Below are positions 8,330-17,645 of a stretch of DNA of 62,607 nucleotides, in pieces. Positions within the stretch are counted from its first letter, which is position 1; the number at the start of each line of letters is the position of its first letter. The translations under genes and the position numbers were made by a program. The notes below the pieces were generated by a model. It worked only from the letters and a program-made list of their open reading frames with translations, ran no database searches and had not been told where the DNA came from. The DNA lies in contig JAQYVF010000019.1 in NCBI GenBank assembly GCA_030145625.1, forward strand, positions 1-62,607, read 5' to 3'. The DNA is from Desulfocapsa sp. (lineage in GTDB: Bacteria; Desulfobacterota; Desulfobulbia; Desulfobulbales; Desulfocapsaceae).

Positions 8330-8866
8330 ATGAGAATATGTATCGATCCAGGCCATGGTGGTAAAGATCCCGGTGCCGTGGGCAGATGTGAAAATGACGA
8401 CCTGTGTGAACATGATATCACATTACAAATCTGCCTGCATCTGGAAGAAATGCTACATAACGCCGGTCACCTCACCTATCTGACCAGAAGAGTCGATCGT
8501 AACCTGTCATTGCCAGCCAGGTCACAATTTGCCAACCGCTATCACGCCGACCTCTTTCTATCCATTCACTGCAACGCCGCTTACCAGATCACAGCTGCCG
8601 GAATAGAGACATGGATCCATCCCTTTTCAAGTGTGGGAAAAAAGTACGCAGATCCCATACAGGCAAGTTTGACGGCAACATTTTCCGACCACAAAGACAG
8701 GGGCGTCAAAGAAGCAGATTTTCACGTACTCCGGGAAACAGTCATGCCTGCAGTACTTGTGGAAACAGAATTTATCAGCAACCCGGAGCAGGCAGTTTTT
8801 TTATCAAAAGACGAAAATCAACGTAAGATAGCTCAGGCGATAGTGGAGGGTATCTCTCATACCTGA
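8330..8866 (+). CDS. N-acetylmuramoyl-L-alanine amidase (Amidase_3)
   Basis: Zinc amidase that cuts the bond between muramic acid and the stem peptide of peptidoglycan, 178 aa, essentially one catalytic domain. It opens with RICIDPGHGGKDPG, giving zinc ligand H9; E27 and H80 (LFLSIHCNA) are the other likely ligands, and E145 in VLVETEF is the catalytic glutamate. It has no signal peptide and no cell-wall-binding domain, unlike the periplasmic AmiA/B/C enzymes. It is translated straight after the 427-aa protein, with no intergenic base, so that protein may be its carrier, inhibitor or export partner (inference). Confidence 0.92.
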   Translation: MRICIDPGHGGKDPGAVGRCENDDLCEHDITLQICLHLEEMLHNAGHLTYLTRRVDRNLSLPARSQFANRYHADLFLSIHCNAAYQITAAGIETWIHPFSSVGKKYADPIQASLTATFSDHKDRGVKEADFHVLRETVMPAVLVETEFISNPEQAVFLSKDENQRKIAQAIVEGISHT

Positions 8867-8899
8867 ATATTAGCAACCGTTTCCCACAAAGACATTGAA

Positions 8900-9088
8900 G
8901 GGGACCTTGAAAAATTAGAATTTTCTGTCAAAATCGAGGCATGAGAAAAATTTCACCGCAGGTGCCCTGCAAGAATCACCCAAACTACGGGTACAAGTGC
9001 CTTTGTGGTGCATATGTTTGATATTCCGAGGATAAAACCTTTCTCATAACGAAGAGTTTGGGCGAAAAGGCAATTTTGTAAGGTGGCC
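8900..9088 (+). mobile_element. Fold-back MITE-like element, copy 1 (189 bp)
   Basis: Shares long blocks with copies at 25109 and 31389: a left end GGGACCTTGAAAAATTAGAA, the block TCAAAATCGAGGCATGAGAA, the block CATAACGAAGAGTTTGGGCG and a right end AAGGTGGCC. Left and right arms are imperfect inverted repeats of each other, so the element can fold back. This copy carries about 48 extra bases in its centre. It encodes no protein. It lies in the 278-bp gap before the papain-like protease gene and may supply or alter transcription there. Confidence 0.75.
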
Positions 9089-9144
9089 TGAAGCCAATTC
9101 AACAGAGCTACGAGAAACAGGAAACCATACGCAGGAGGGGAACA

Positions 9145-10065
9145 ATGAACAGACTCTATAATGAAGTTGCTCTTTTTGGTACAGGGGAAAAAGTCGGCAC
9201 TGGTTGGTTACCTCCCATGCCTGATCTTCGTGACTATACCGACAGAGAACCTGAAATTGCAAAAATGAGTAAAAAGCTCGGCATACATACGAGTCAGAAG
9301 AAAAAAGTACCTCTCCCCGAAAAGATGGATCTCCGCACCTGGTGCTCACCGGTTGAAAACCAGGGCGATCTCGGTTCCTGCACAGCAAATTCCGCCGTGG
9401 GAATTGTCGAATATTTTCAGCGTCGGGCTTTCGACAAACATCTCGATGGCTCCCGGCTCTTTATCTACAAAACAACCCGTAATCTTATGCAGGTCACAGG
9501 TGACACCGGGGCCTGGCTCAGAAATACCATGGGGGCTCTTGCCCTGTGTGGGGTTCCCGAAGAAAAATATTGGCCCTACACCGATACAAGCCCAGATTTC
9601 GACACGGAACCGCCAAGTTTTGTCTATGCAGTAGCAGATAATTTTGAGGCCTTACGATATTTCTGCCATGATCCCCAGGGCGCCGATATTCCCGCCGCAG
9701 AGGTACTCACCAAGGTAAAACTCTTTCTTGCAGCCGGTATTCCTTCCATGTTTGGTTTTTTTGGCTTCCCTTCCTTTAGCAACAACACAAACCCTGGAGA
9801 AATCCCCTATCCATGTCCGGGTGAGCAGGCAGAATGGGGCCATGCAATCGTGGCTATCGGGTTTGATGACAAAAAGAAAATTCAGAATACACTGTGCAAC
9901 AAGACAACAACCGGTGCCCTCTTCATTCGAAACTCATGGGGAACCGACTGGGGGGATGCAGGCTATGGATGGTTGCCCTATGACTATGTCAACAACAAGC
10001 TGGCTCTGGATTTCTGGTCACTTTTGAACATGAAATGGGTGGACACCAAACAGTTTGGGGTCTAA
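9145..10065 (+). CDS. Papain-like (C1A) cysteine protease
   Basis: 306-aa protein with the full papain catalytic set: oxyanion Q73 and nucleophile C79 in PVENQGDLGSCTANS, H233 in EWGHAIVAIG, and N263 in FIRNSWGTDWG. The ~60 residues before the catalytic domain are too short for a classic propeptide, and there is no signal peptide, so the enzyme may act in the cytoplasm or leave by a non-Sec route. The start is supported by AGGAGGGG about 8 nt upstream. The gene follows a MITE-like element and precedes the 805-aa duplicated protein. Substrate unknown. Confidence 0.88.
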   Translation: MNRLYNEVALFGTGEKVGTGWLPPMPDLRDYTDREPEIAKMSKKLGIHTSQKKKVPLPEKMDLRTWCSPVENQGDLGSCTANSAVGIVEYFQRRAFDKHLDGSRLFIYKTTRNLMQVTGDTGAWLRNTMGALALCGVPEEKYWPYTDTSPDFDTEPPSFVYAVADNFEALRYFCHDPQGADIPAAEVLTKVKLFLAAGIPSMFGFFGFPSFSNNTNPGEIPYPCPGEQAEWGHAIVAIGFDDKKKIQNTLCNKTTTGALFIRNSWGTDWGDAGYGWLPYDYVNNKLALDFWSLLNMKWVDTKQFGV

Positions 10066-10149
10066 TCCCATACATAAACTCATGCCAAGGTCCACACGAC
10101 CAGGAAACAAACAAGAAGACTTTGTTCACATCCGCACCGGGACAACCCC

Positions 10150-12567
10150 ATGACCGAATATCTCAACAGCAGTCATTTCCCCTGTTCATCCGCTGCCGCA
10201 GCTGACAAGCTTGCAGCCGATCTGGCACAACTCCTTGCCAATGATTTTTCCGGTGACCTCTATGCTCTGTTAGCTGGATACCAGAGGATTCTGGCCAGCA
10301 ACAACAGGCGCAAAGAGTGGCCGCAAGTTCATAAAAAACTGGAAACACTCTTCAAATGCGGCCGTTCTCAGGTCTTGGACGGCCCGATGATCGGCATTCC
10401 TGTTTCAATTAGAGACAGTGATTATTTCCGAGATGCAGTCAAGCAAGCCGGGCGGGAAAGGTCCCTGATAGCAAGAATCGAATGGATGGCCACTGCCTGG
10501 AACATGACGTTTGCCGACACCGGTCTTTGGATGGGGAAAACCTTTGAACCGGTCCGTAAAGATGTCGTTGCGGCAAAAACTGAAAATAACGTTGAATTGC
10601 TTGAGAAATACAATCCAGCTTCCACTCGGATAGGACGTAATTTCTTCCGTGAACCGAGCAACCCGGATATCATCCAGGGCCTTGGCCTGCCGGCTCTGAC
10701 TGCACTGTGGAGCCTGCAACCACGTCCAGCACTCAACCAGAAGACTCTCTTTGACGCAGATCTCCTTGAGGAACACCTGAACCTGGAAAAGAATATCCCA
10801 TACTCCATGACCGGCGGCATCTTCCTCGCCAATCCCGGCCAGTCAGTCGTTGCGCAAATGAACAATAAAGAGGTGTATCAGTTGAACTATCGCTGGCCTC
10901 TGTTACACCCTGCCTTTCCCATGACCCGCCTTATTGACGAGCTGGTAGAGATTGGAGAGGGCATTTACCTCGGGCAGCTTGTTTTCGCCACCAGACATTA
11001 CAGCCTCGGCGACCTGTCTCTGCCAATCCTCAAGCAAGGCGCAACAACACTTGGAGAGCCTTACACGGCAGACACTCAAGTTGATTACGGCTATCAGAAC
11101 AATGGCTATTTCCTGATGATGGCCCCGGACAGGGCGGCAAGGGTCTATGCTGACACTGCATTTCCTCAACTGCGTCCACGGGCCGGTGAAAGTGGATATG
11201 TGGAATTGGGTTACGATAAACGCTCCGCCGACACGTCCCGGCCAACATCGGCGAAGGCCGTAAAACGATCACTTGCTGTCAAAGACTGGATGAATGATTG
11301 GCGCGACGACAGTGAACTAAGAACCAAATTCACCACCTTTATCCTGGAGGATTCGCCAAAAAACTCCGACAGGAAAGATGTAAGGGAGATGCTCCGGAAA
11401 GACGAATCCATACTGCAGATGCTGCAACGGATCAGCCTTGAAATTTCCAGCAAGAGCAAAAAAGATGATCGCCTGCACCATTTTGAAAAACTGCACCATC
11501 TCTTCAGGTGCGGAGTCGCGCCCCTTGTAAACAACAGTCTGTTCCAGGGCCATGGCAGGAGAGGCTATAACTGCCGGATTGAGGGGCGGAAAAAACTGGA
11601 CTGGTACGGTCAGGCGGATGTTGCCCATGGCTGGGACTACTACCATGGCGCTAATCTGAACCTGCACCTGGGTCTCACCGATACCTTCAATCCTACGCGT
11701 GACAGAAAGATTGACGACAGCCGTCTGTTTCCTGCAATGATAGCCGAATCTCTTCTCAGGCCCGAGAAAAGAGGGCCTAATATCATGGATATGACCTGGC
11801 ACAGTATCGGCAAGTACATCTTTCCCTGGGCCGGCAAATCCTTTGAGACTATCAGCGGTCGTAAATTGAGTATGTTACTCGATGAGAGCAGCGACCTTAA
11901 AGCCAGATATCCCGATCGGGTGGCGGAACTCAAGTCGCATCTGGCCTCAAGACCCCATTATGAACTGGTAAAAAAAGCAGCACAGGGCTATTGGCAGCAA
12001 CCGGGACTCTATGATGAGCACCTGCGGCACGGTTCCTGGGACAACGGTATGCGTGAGGAGGACAAAGCTTTCTGGGAACAGGAGGCACGCAATCATTGGC
12101 TTGACGGCTGCAATATCCAGGACCATCGCATACTCATGGCAGACCCTCTGTTTCGGGTAATCGACATGAATTACCGTACACCAGACCCAACATTACAGGC
12201 CGTTTCCGAGGCCGGCCCATCCCCTTTTGCCAGACAGGGATACATTTTTCTCGGTGTTTCCGAACGGGAGTCCATACTCCCTATGAATAACGGCCAGGAA
12301 AAGAAAAAAAAGGTCTTTCAGTTCCACTATCGCAGTCCCATGGTTGGCGGACCGGCACCCATCGGTCTCTGCCTTGATGAACTGGTGGAGATCGCAGACG
12401 GACTTTTTCTGGGACAGCTCATTTACTCCACTGCCCTGGATGTTCCGTATCATTCATCGATTGATCCGGAACAATACAGCTACCAGCTCTTTGGGTACTT
12501 CCTGCTCCTTGATGATACATGGCAGCATCATCGCAAGGCCATCAAGCTCGACACCTGGCAGGAATAA
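10150..12567 (+). CDS. Unknown 805-aa protein built from two related halves
   Basis: No family recognised. The protein is an internal duplication. LDELVEIGEGIYLGQLVFAT-like segments occur near 260-285 (LIDELVEIGEGIYLGQLVFA) and near 740-760 (CLDELVEIADGLFLGQLIYS). Each is preceded by a tyrosine/arginine strand (QLNYRWPLL versus QFHYRSPMV) and followed by a YGYQNNGYFLMM versus YSYQLFGYFLLL strand. Earlier in each half a matching segment occurs: KKLETLFKCGRSQVLDG and EKLHHLFRCGVAPLVNN. The second half is longer, with an inserted Trp/His-rich region. There is no signal peptide and there are no obvious membrane segments. It ends 50 nt before the glycyl radical enzyme gene, so it may serve that enzyme. 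Confidence 0.75.
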   Translation: MTEYLNSSHFPCSSAAAADKLAADLAQLLANDFSGDLYALLAGYQRILASNNRRKEWPQVHKKLETLFKCGRSQVLDGPMIGIPVSIRDSDYFRDAVKQAGRERSLIARIEWMATAWNMTFADTGLWMGKTFEPVRKDVVAAKTENNVELLEKYNPASTRIGRNFFREPSNPDIIQGLGLPALTALWSLQPRPALNQKTLFDADLLEEHLNLEKNIPYSMTGGIFLANPGQSVVAQMNNKEVYQLNYRWPLLHPAFPMTRLIDELVEIGEGIYLGQLVFATRHYSLGDLSLPILKQGATTLGEPYTADTQVDYGYQNNGYFLMMAPDRAARVYADTAFPQLRPRAGESGYVELGYDKRSADTSRPTSAKAVKRSLAVKDWMNDWRDDSELRTKFTTFILEDSPKNSDRKDVREMLRKDESILQMLQRISLEISSKSKKDDRLHHFEKLHHLFRCGVAPLVNNSLFQGHGRRGYNCRIEGRKKLDWYGQADVAHGWDYYHGANLNLHLGLTDTFNPTRDRKIDDSRLFPAMIAESLLRPEKRGPNIMDMTWHSIGKYIFPWAGKSFETISGRKLSMLLDESSDLKARYPDRVAELKSHLASRPHYELVKKAAQGYWQQPGLYDEHLRHGSWDNGMREEDKAFWEQEARNHWLDGCNIQDHRILMADPLFRVIDMNYRTPDPTLQAVSEAGPSPFARQGYIFLGVSERESILPMNNGQEKKKKVFQFHYRSPMVGGPAPIGLCLDELVEIADGLFLGQLIYSTALDVPYHSSIDPEQYSYQLFGYFLLLDDTWQHHRKAIKLDTWQE

Positions 12568-12617
12568 TCATGATTACAGAATCAAGCAACTATTCGGTAC
12601 ATTGAATGAGGTCCCGC

Positions 12618-15080
12618 ATGACAAGCATAACACTTGATGACATTGGTCTGAAAGATTTCACCCTGCAAACCCTGCCGCGTCTCAAGGAACTCAGGTCCCA
12701 GTATTTTTCCCGTCGACCGGAGATCTGTATTGAACGGGCCCGCTATATCACAAAATATCTACGCTATCACGATAACGCCAGCGATTCTCCAGAGATAAGA
12801 CAGGCCAAAAAAGTCAGCTACTTTCTGCATCGCAAGAGTGCACAGTTTCATGACCGCAACCTCATAGCCGGGAGCACCACCAGCAAAGCCCTGGGGGCAC
12901 CACTTTTTCCGGAATTTTTCGCCCTGACCCTGTGGCCTGAACTGGAAACGGTAAGCGACCGGAAAAAAAATCCTCAAAAACTCACTCATGAGGAAGCAAC
13001 TGAACTCAACCTGGATATCTTTCCCTTCTGGATGGACAAGAATGTCCTTGAGCTCACTCGTACCCGTTTCAGCAACCCGAAATGTCTGCAGCTTTTTGAA
13101 AACCTGGTCTTTTTCATTGCCGCCAAGGCCGGCTGTATCTCCCATGCTGTCCCAGCCTATAGCTTTATGCTTGAACATGGCTTATCCGGCATGATTGCAA
13201 TGGCTGCCGAGCGCGAAGAAGCACTGGCTGCAGCAACGGACAAGAAAGAGCGGCAACAGGCTGATTTTTTTCGGGCTGTACAGATATCTCTGCAGGGGAT
13301 CATAGCCCATGCGACTCAACTGGCTGACGAGGCTGAACACCTCGCCAGGGTGACCAACAACTCTGAAGATGCTGCAGAACTGATTGAAATGGCCGCCATC
13401 TGCCGCCGGGTACCCGCCGGACCAGCCACCACCTTCCGAGAAGCCATAAATGCAATTTGGATCTGTCAGGTGGGAATCCATGCAGAAAATATCAACATGG
13501 CCATGAGTCCCGGTCGATTGGATCAGATTCTCTACCCCTATTATCGACGCGATATTGCGGAAGGACGCCTGGATATTGCCCGAGCCATTGAACTGACAGG
13601 CTGCCTGTGGCTGAAAATAGCCGACAATGTCACCATGGTACCGGAGGCATCCGAAGAGCTGTTCGGCGGCGCCGGTACAGTACCGGCTATCACCATAGGT
13701 GGCGTTGACGCCAACGGTGAGGATGCAGTCAACGATCTGACCTATATCATGCTGCGTGTCACGGAACTCCTCACCATCCGAGACCCCAACGTAAACGCAC
13801 GCTATGACTACGAGAAAAACTCCTCCGCATATTGCCGCCGCCTCGCTGAAGCCACTCTCAACACAAAATCCGTACCGGCTTTTTTCAATGACAAAGCGAA
13901 CATTACAGCCCTTACCGGACAGGGGGAAACCCTGGAGCATGCCCGTGACTACGCGGTCATTGGTTGTGTGGAACTGGCCAGTAGCGGTCGTGACTACCCT
14001 GCCTCCAGTTCAATCATGATGAATCTGGCCGCGCCTCTGGAAATGGCCCTGTTCCAAGGCAAACGACCGATCACCGGTGAGGAACAAATAGGACCGGTTA
14101 CTCCCGATCCATCGGAGTTAGCAAGCTTTGAAGATTTCTGGCAGGTCTTTAAGACCCAGTTAGACTGGCTGATTGAACAGGCCATTCAACTCAATGATTA
14201 CATGGGTGCCGTACATCAGGAAATGATGCCGTCACCACTGTTATCCGCCCTTTTCATCGGCCCGATGGACAAGGGAAAAGACCTGATCCAAGGCGGAGCC
14301 TTGTATAATTCATCCGGGGCTACACACATTGCTTTTGCTGATGTGGTCGACTCACTCAACGCCATTGAACAGACTGTTTTTGTAGAAAAAAAATACACTT
14401 TCAACGATCTCCTGGAGCAGGTACGAAACAACTTCAGTGGCCTTGAAGGAGAGAAGGTACGGCTTTACCTGCAGAATCATACTCCCAAATATGGCACCGA
14501 GGCCCCGATTGCCCGTAAGAATAGTCGCAATCTAGTCCAGCACCTCTTTAACCTGTACCAATCCCATACCAATTATCGGGGTGGACCGTACCGTCCTTCT
14601 TATTGGACCATGACCAATCATGCCGGTCTGGGGGGAATCAGTGGCGCCCTGCCCCACGGACGCAAAGCGGGCAAAGTCTTTTCCAGTGGCATGACCCCGG
14701 TTTCCGGAGCGGCACCGGAACTGACTGCCTGCCTGAATGCTGTTGCTGAACTTGGCGGCGAGCTGGTACCGGGCTGCTGGGCACTCAATATCAAATATAC
14801 CCCTGAAGCCGATGTAACTACTATGTCTGAATATTTTGCCCAGACCATAGAGGCCTATTTCCGGGCAGGAGGCCAGCAGGTACAATTCAATATCATGACC
14901 TACAAGATGCTGCTTGATGCCAAAAAGCATCCGGAAAACTATCCGGAACTGATGGTTCGCGTGTCCGGCTACTCAGCCTATTTCAAGGATCTGAACGAAA
15001 TGATGAAGGATGAGTTGATTACTCGCACTCAATACGGGCTGACAGACGGCCAGGCGGTACCGTTGCCCCCATTACAGTAA
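12618..15080 (+). CDS. Unclassified glycyl radical enzyme (pyruvate formate-lyase-like)
   Basis: 820-aa glycyl radical enzyme. The active-site cysteine lies in IGCVELASSG (C450), and the C-terminal radical loop is RVSGYSAYF with Gly784, about 36 residues from the end. A single Cys followed by Val-Glu points to a dehydratase/lyase-type member of the family rather than true PFL, which uses two adjacent cysteines. The substrate cannot be told: the GCVEL..SG context fits none of the choline, glycerol, isethionate or hydroxyproline enzymes that I can recall. The start at 12618 is preferred because GAGG sits 6 nt upstream; an in-frame ATG at 12606 has no ribosome binding site. It works with the activase at 15601. 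Being oxygen-sensitive, it implies an anaerobic lifestyle. Confidence 0.9.
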   Translation: MTSITLDDIGLKDFTLQTLPRLKELRSQYFSRRPEICIERARYITKYLRYHDNASDSPEIRQAKKVSYFLHRKSAQFHDRNLIAGSTTSKALGAPLFPEFFALTLWPELETVSDRKKNPQKLTHEEATELNLDIFPFWMDKNVLELTRTRFSNPKCLQLFENLVFFIAAKAGCISHAVPAYSFMLEHGLSGMIAMAAEREEALAAATDKKERQQADFFRAVQISLQGIIAHATQLADEAEHLARVTNNSEDAAELIEMAAICRRVPAGPATTFREAINAIWICQVGIHAENINMAMSPGRLDQILYPYYRRDIAEGRLDIARAIELTGCLWLKIADNVTMVPEASEELFGGAGTVPAITIGGVDANGEDAVNDLTYIMLRVTELLTIRDPNVNARYDYEKNSSAYCRRLAEATLNTKSVPAFFNDKANITALTGQGETLEHARDYAVIGCVELASSGRDYPASSSIMMNLAAPLEMALFQGKRPITGEEQIGPVTPDPSELASFEDFWQVFKTQLDWLIEQAIQLNDYMGAVHQEMMPSPLLSALFIGPMDKGKDLIQGGALYNSSGATHIAFADVVDSLNAIEQTVFVEKKYTFNDLLEQVRNNFSGLEGEKVRLYLQNHTPKYGTEAPIARKNSRNLVQHLFNLYQSHTNYRGGPYRPSYWTMTNHAGLGGISGALPHGRKAGKVFSSGMTPVSGAAPELTACLNAVAELGGELVPGCWALNIKYTPEADVTTMSEYFAQTIEAYFRAGGQQVQFNIMTYKMLLDAKKHPENYPELMVRVSGYSAYFKDLNEMMKDELITRTQYGLTDGQAVPLPPLQ

Positions 15081-15112
15081 GATAGATTTTCCCATACCAA
15101 GGAGTAGGCAAA

Positions 15113-15604
15113 ATGGTATTTCTCTGTAAGGAGTTACATACTATGAAAGGACAAGAGGAGATGTTTGATATCATCAGCACCAAAGGCAGAGAGGAAGTCT
15201 GGTCGGATTTCAGAAATTGTTTTGACTCCGAACTGGCAGAGGAGTTTTTACAAAGCCTCTTAACCTTAATGCAGATCATGTTCGTGTTAAACCACCAGTA
15301 TCGCAGAAATATCAATAAGTTCAACGGCCGCTACCAATTCCGTAGCGAAGATGGTGAAGTTACCATCGGAGTGTGCTTTGCAAACAAGCGCATGAAGGTG
15401 GTGGAAGGCATAATCGACAACCCGCATATTACAATAACATTTCGTAACGGCAGGACCCTGCTCGATTTCATCATCTCCCCGCGACAAGATATTCTCGGTT
15501 CCATGCTCAAACATGATGTCAGAACTGAAGGAAATCTAAATTATCTTTATAAATTCGGTTTCATGGCAAAACAACTCCAGTTAATGATACCGCAACCGGG
15601 ATGA
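15113..15604 (+). CDS. Small SCP2-like protein between the radical enzyme and its activase
   Basis: 163-aa protein. The C-terminal part (GEVTIGVCFANKRMKVVEG, then ITITFRNGRTLLDFI and LNYLYKFGFMAKQLQL) has the pattern of SCP2 (sterol-carrier-like) lipid-binding domains; this is a by-eye call. It lies 32 nt after the radical enzyme and overlaps the activase start by 4 nt, so it belongs to that module and could bind a hydrophobic substrate or product. Two possible starts each have a good ribosome binding site: ATG 15113 (AAGGAG, 8-nt spacer) and ATG 15143 (AAGGAG, 9-nt spacer). The shorter form would begin MKGQEEM. Confidence 0.6.
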   Translation: MVFLCKELHTMKGQEEMFDIISTKGREEVWSDFRNCFDSELAEEFLQSLLTLMQIMFVLNHQYRRNINKFNGRYQFRSEDGEVTIGVCFANKRMKVVEGIIDNPHITITFRNGRTLLDFIISPRQDILGSMLKHDVRTEGNLNYLYKFGFMAKQLQLMIPQPG

Positions 15605-16497
15605 AAGCCCTGATTGGAAACATAAACCGCTACGCCCTCCATGACGGCCCCGGAATCCGGTCAACCGTCTTTTTAAAGGGATGCACGCTGCACTGCCCAT
15701 GGTGTCATAATCCGGAGCTCATCTCTCCCGAACCCGAGGTCGCCTTTTACCCTGAACGGTGTATCACCTGCGGTGACTGTCAGGCTATATGCCCGCAAGA
15801 GGCCATACACCTGGAGAGTGAACATCGCATTGACCGCAATCATTGCAACGGATGCGGCCTGTGCGTAAAAAGTTGTCCGTCCGGGGCTCTGATACTAGTG
15901 GGGAGAGAGTATGAGTTGGAAGAACTTGTCGAAATCTTACTGCGGGATCGATTATTTTACGAGAGATCCGGCGGCGGAGTGACCCTGTCAGGAGGCGAGC
16001 CAACTCAGCAACTGCTCTTTATCAGTGCCTTACTTGAGAGACTGCACCATGAGGGAATCCATACGATCATCGAAACAAATGGTCTTTTTTCCTACGAACA
16101 ATTTGCATCAGCCTGCCTCAATCAACTGGATTTAATCTTCTTTGACCTGAAACTTTCCGATTCAGACCAACATCGACAGGTAATCGGCTACGACAACAGA
16201 GTCATTCTGGCCAATTTATCCCGTTTATTAGAGAGCAGAGCAGAGGATGTCATTGTCCGCATTCCGGTGATCCCCGGTTATACGGCCTCACCTGAAAACA
16301 TTGACCAAATTGGCCAATTCCTGCGCCAACAAAAAGTACTCCGCTATTCACTGCTGCCATACCATCCATACGGACTGGTCAAGGCGGAAGCTATTGGCGT
16401 GACACCGGACCAGACACTGCCTAGACAGGCAATGGATCAATCGGAACTCCTTCCATGGCAGGGTTTTTTCTACGACATGGAACTGATGAGCACATAA
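15601..16497 (+). CDS. Glycyl radical enzyme activating enzyme (radical SAM)
   Basis: 298-aa radical-SAM enzyme that installs the glycyl radical on the partner at 12618. The SAM cluster motif is C28-x3-C32-x2-C35 (GCTLHCPWCHNPE). An inserted two-cluster ferredoxin domain follows (CITCGDCQAICP and CNGCGLCVKSCP), as in activases of the non-PFL glycyl radical enzymes. The SAM-binding GG motif is VTLSGGEPTQQ. Its ATG overlaps the stop codon of the SCP2-like gene (ATGA), so the two are coupled. Confidence 0.93.
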   Translation: MKALIGNINRYALHDGPGIRSTVFLKGCTLHCPWCHNPELISPEPEVAFYPERCITCGDCQAICPQEAIHLESEHRIDRNHCNGCGLCVKSCPSGALILVGREYELEELVEILLRDRLFYERSGGGVTLSGGEPTQQLLFISALLERLHHEGIHTIIETNGLFSYEQFASACLNQLDLIFFDLKLSDSDQHRQVIGYDNRVILANLSRLLESRAEDVIVRIPVIPGYTASPENIDQIGQFLRQQKVLRYSLLPYHPYGLVKAEAIGVTPDQTLPRQAMDQSELLPWQGFFYDMELMST

Positions 16498-16538
16498 AAC
16501 AATTCTCATACAACAGAAACAACAAGGAGAGAGTGAAC

Positions 16539-17621
16539 ATGCAGATTGACTTTCATCATGCCACGACCTTTGTGGCAGCAAGGATAGCAGGATTTGACAC
16601 TAAACAGGCGAATACTATTGCCTATGCTTCCCAGTACGTCGATGATGCAACCAGCGACGGACCGGTCAGGTTTACCAATAAATTCCTCTATCAGCGCATC
16701 TCTCCAGCCCATAAAATGATTGATACCAGAAACACTAGAGACCTGGATAACCATCAGGTCTGGATACCTTTTCACTTTTTACCCGGCAATGGTGGTATGG
16801 CGGCAGGGACAAATCCGTCCGGAAAGGTGGTCAACAGGTTGATCTGCACCCCAAATTCTCCCATTGCCCGAGACATGGTCAGACAGGCCATAGTTGAACG
16901 GGACAAGCCCTATGGTTTGCATCGACTGGGGATAACCATGCACGTTTATGCCGACACCTGGGCACACCAGGGATTTGCCGGCCTGCTGGATTCGGTTAAC
17001 GATGTAGAGGATGTCAAAGAAAGCGGAAATTCCGGTGTATTCAAATCTGGATTAAGCAAATATATCAGGAGTTTTCTCGATGATGCCATCCCCCCCCTCG
17101 GACATGGCCGGGCAACCATCTTTCCAGACATGCCTTTCTTAAAATGGCAATATAGAAACCACACCGAAGAACTCATTGAGCTGGATAACACCGAAGAATT
17201 CTGTAGAGCTACCAATGAGATATGTAAGGCCATGCAGAGATACCTGATCGGCGACCCCAATGCCCATACAAACGGCATTGGGGATGCGGACATGAAAACA
17301 ATACGTAATCTGTTTGAGACAACAACAGAAAAAGATGGTGGTGACAGGCACAAAAAATGGCTTGAGCAAATCCGGAAAGGCTCCTTCAGTTTTGGTCCCG
17401 AAGATATCTGCTACATGGGAAAAGCAATAAAACTCTATGAGAGTGGGCCAAACAAATCATGGAAAGAACAGGCACTCGGCACAAATGCCAATATATACAA
17501 ATATCAATACAAACCATCGTTTCTCAAGAGTGACTGGAAAATGTTTCACGATGCGGTAATGGCGCACCGCTTTTATGTCGTTGATGAACTGTTGCCAGCC
17601 TATGGGATTTGTGCCGCATAA
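16539..17621 (+). CDS. DUF6765-like protein with a phospholipase C-like histidine pattern
   Basis: 360-aa protein beginning MQIDFHHATTFVAARIAGF, which I recognise as a DUF6765-type N-terminus. The pattern of HH near the N-terminus, YVDDA, HRLGITMHVYADTWAHQGF and other histidines resembles the trinuclear-zinc phospholipase C / P1 nuclease fold; this is inference, not an established function. There is no signal peptide. The start at 16539 is supported by AAGGAG 10 nt upstream; the longer frame starting at 16455 would overlap the activase. It sits 41 nt after the activase and continues the plus-strand gene run. Confidence 0.7.
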   Translation: MQIDFHHATTFVAARIAGFDTKQANTIAYASQYVDDATSDGPVRFTNKFLYQRISPAHKMIDTRNTRDLDNHQVWIPFHFLPGNGGMAAGTNPSGKVVNRLICTPNSPIARDMVRQAIVERDKPYGLHRLGITMHVYADTWAHQGFAGLLDSVNDVEDVKESGNSGVFKSGLSKYIRSFLDDAIPPLGHGRATIFPDMPFLKWQYRNHTEELIELDNTEEFCRATNEICKAMQRYLIGDPNAHTNGIGDADMKTIRNLFETTTEKDGGDRHKKWLEQIRKGSFSFGPEDICYMGKAIKLYESGPNKSWKEQALGTNANIYKYQYKPSFLKSDWKMFHDAVMAHRFYVVDELLPAYGICAA

Positions 17622-17645
17622 GAGGGAAAATAACAAGCAACAAGA

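Noticed and set aside
7046-10065. Prophage origin for the amidase and papain-like genes
   Set aside because: No phage structural, integrase or lysis (holin) genes nearby; all adjacent genes are of bacterial metabolic or hydrolase type.
13182-13940. 252-codon minus-strand frame inside the glycyl radical enzyme gene
   Set aside because: Antisense shadow; the plus-strand protein has catalytic Cys and glycyl motifs.
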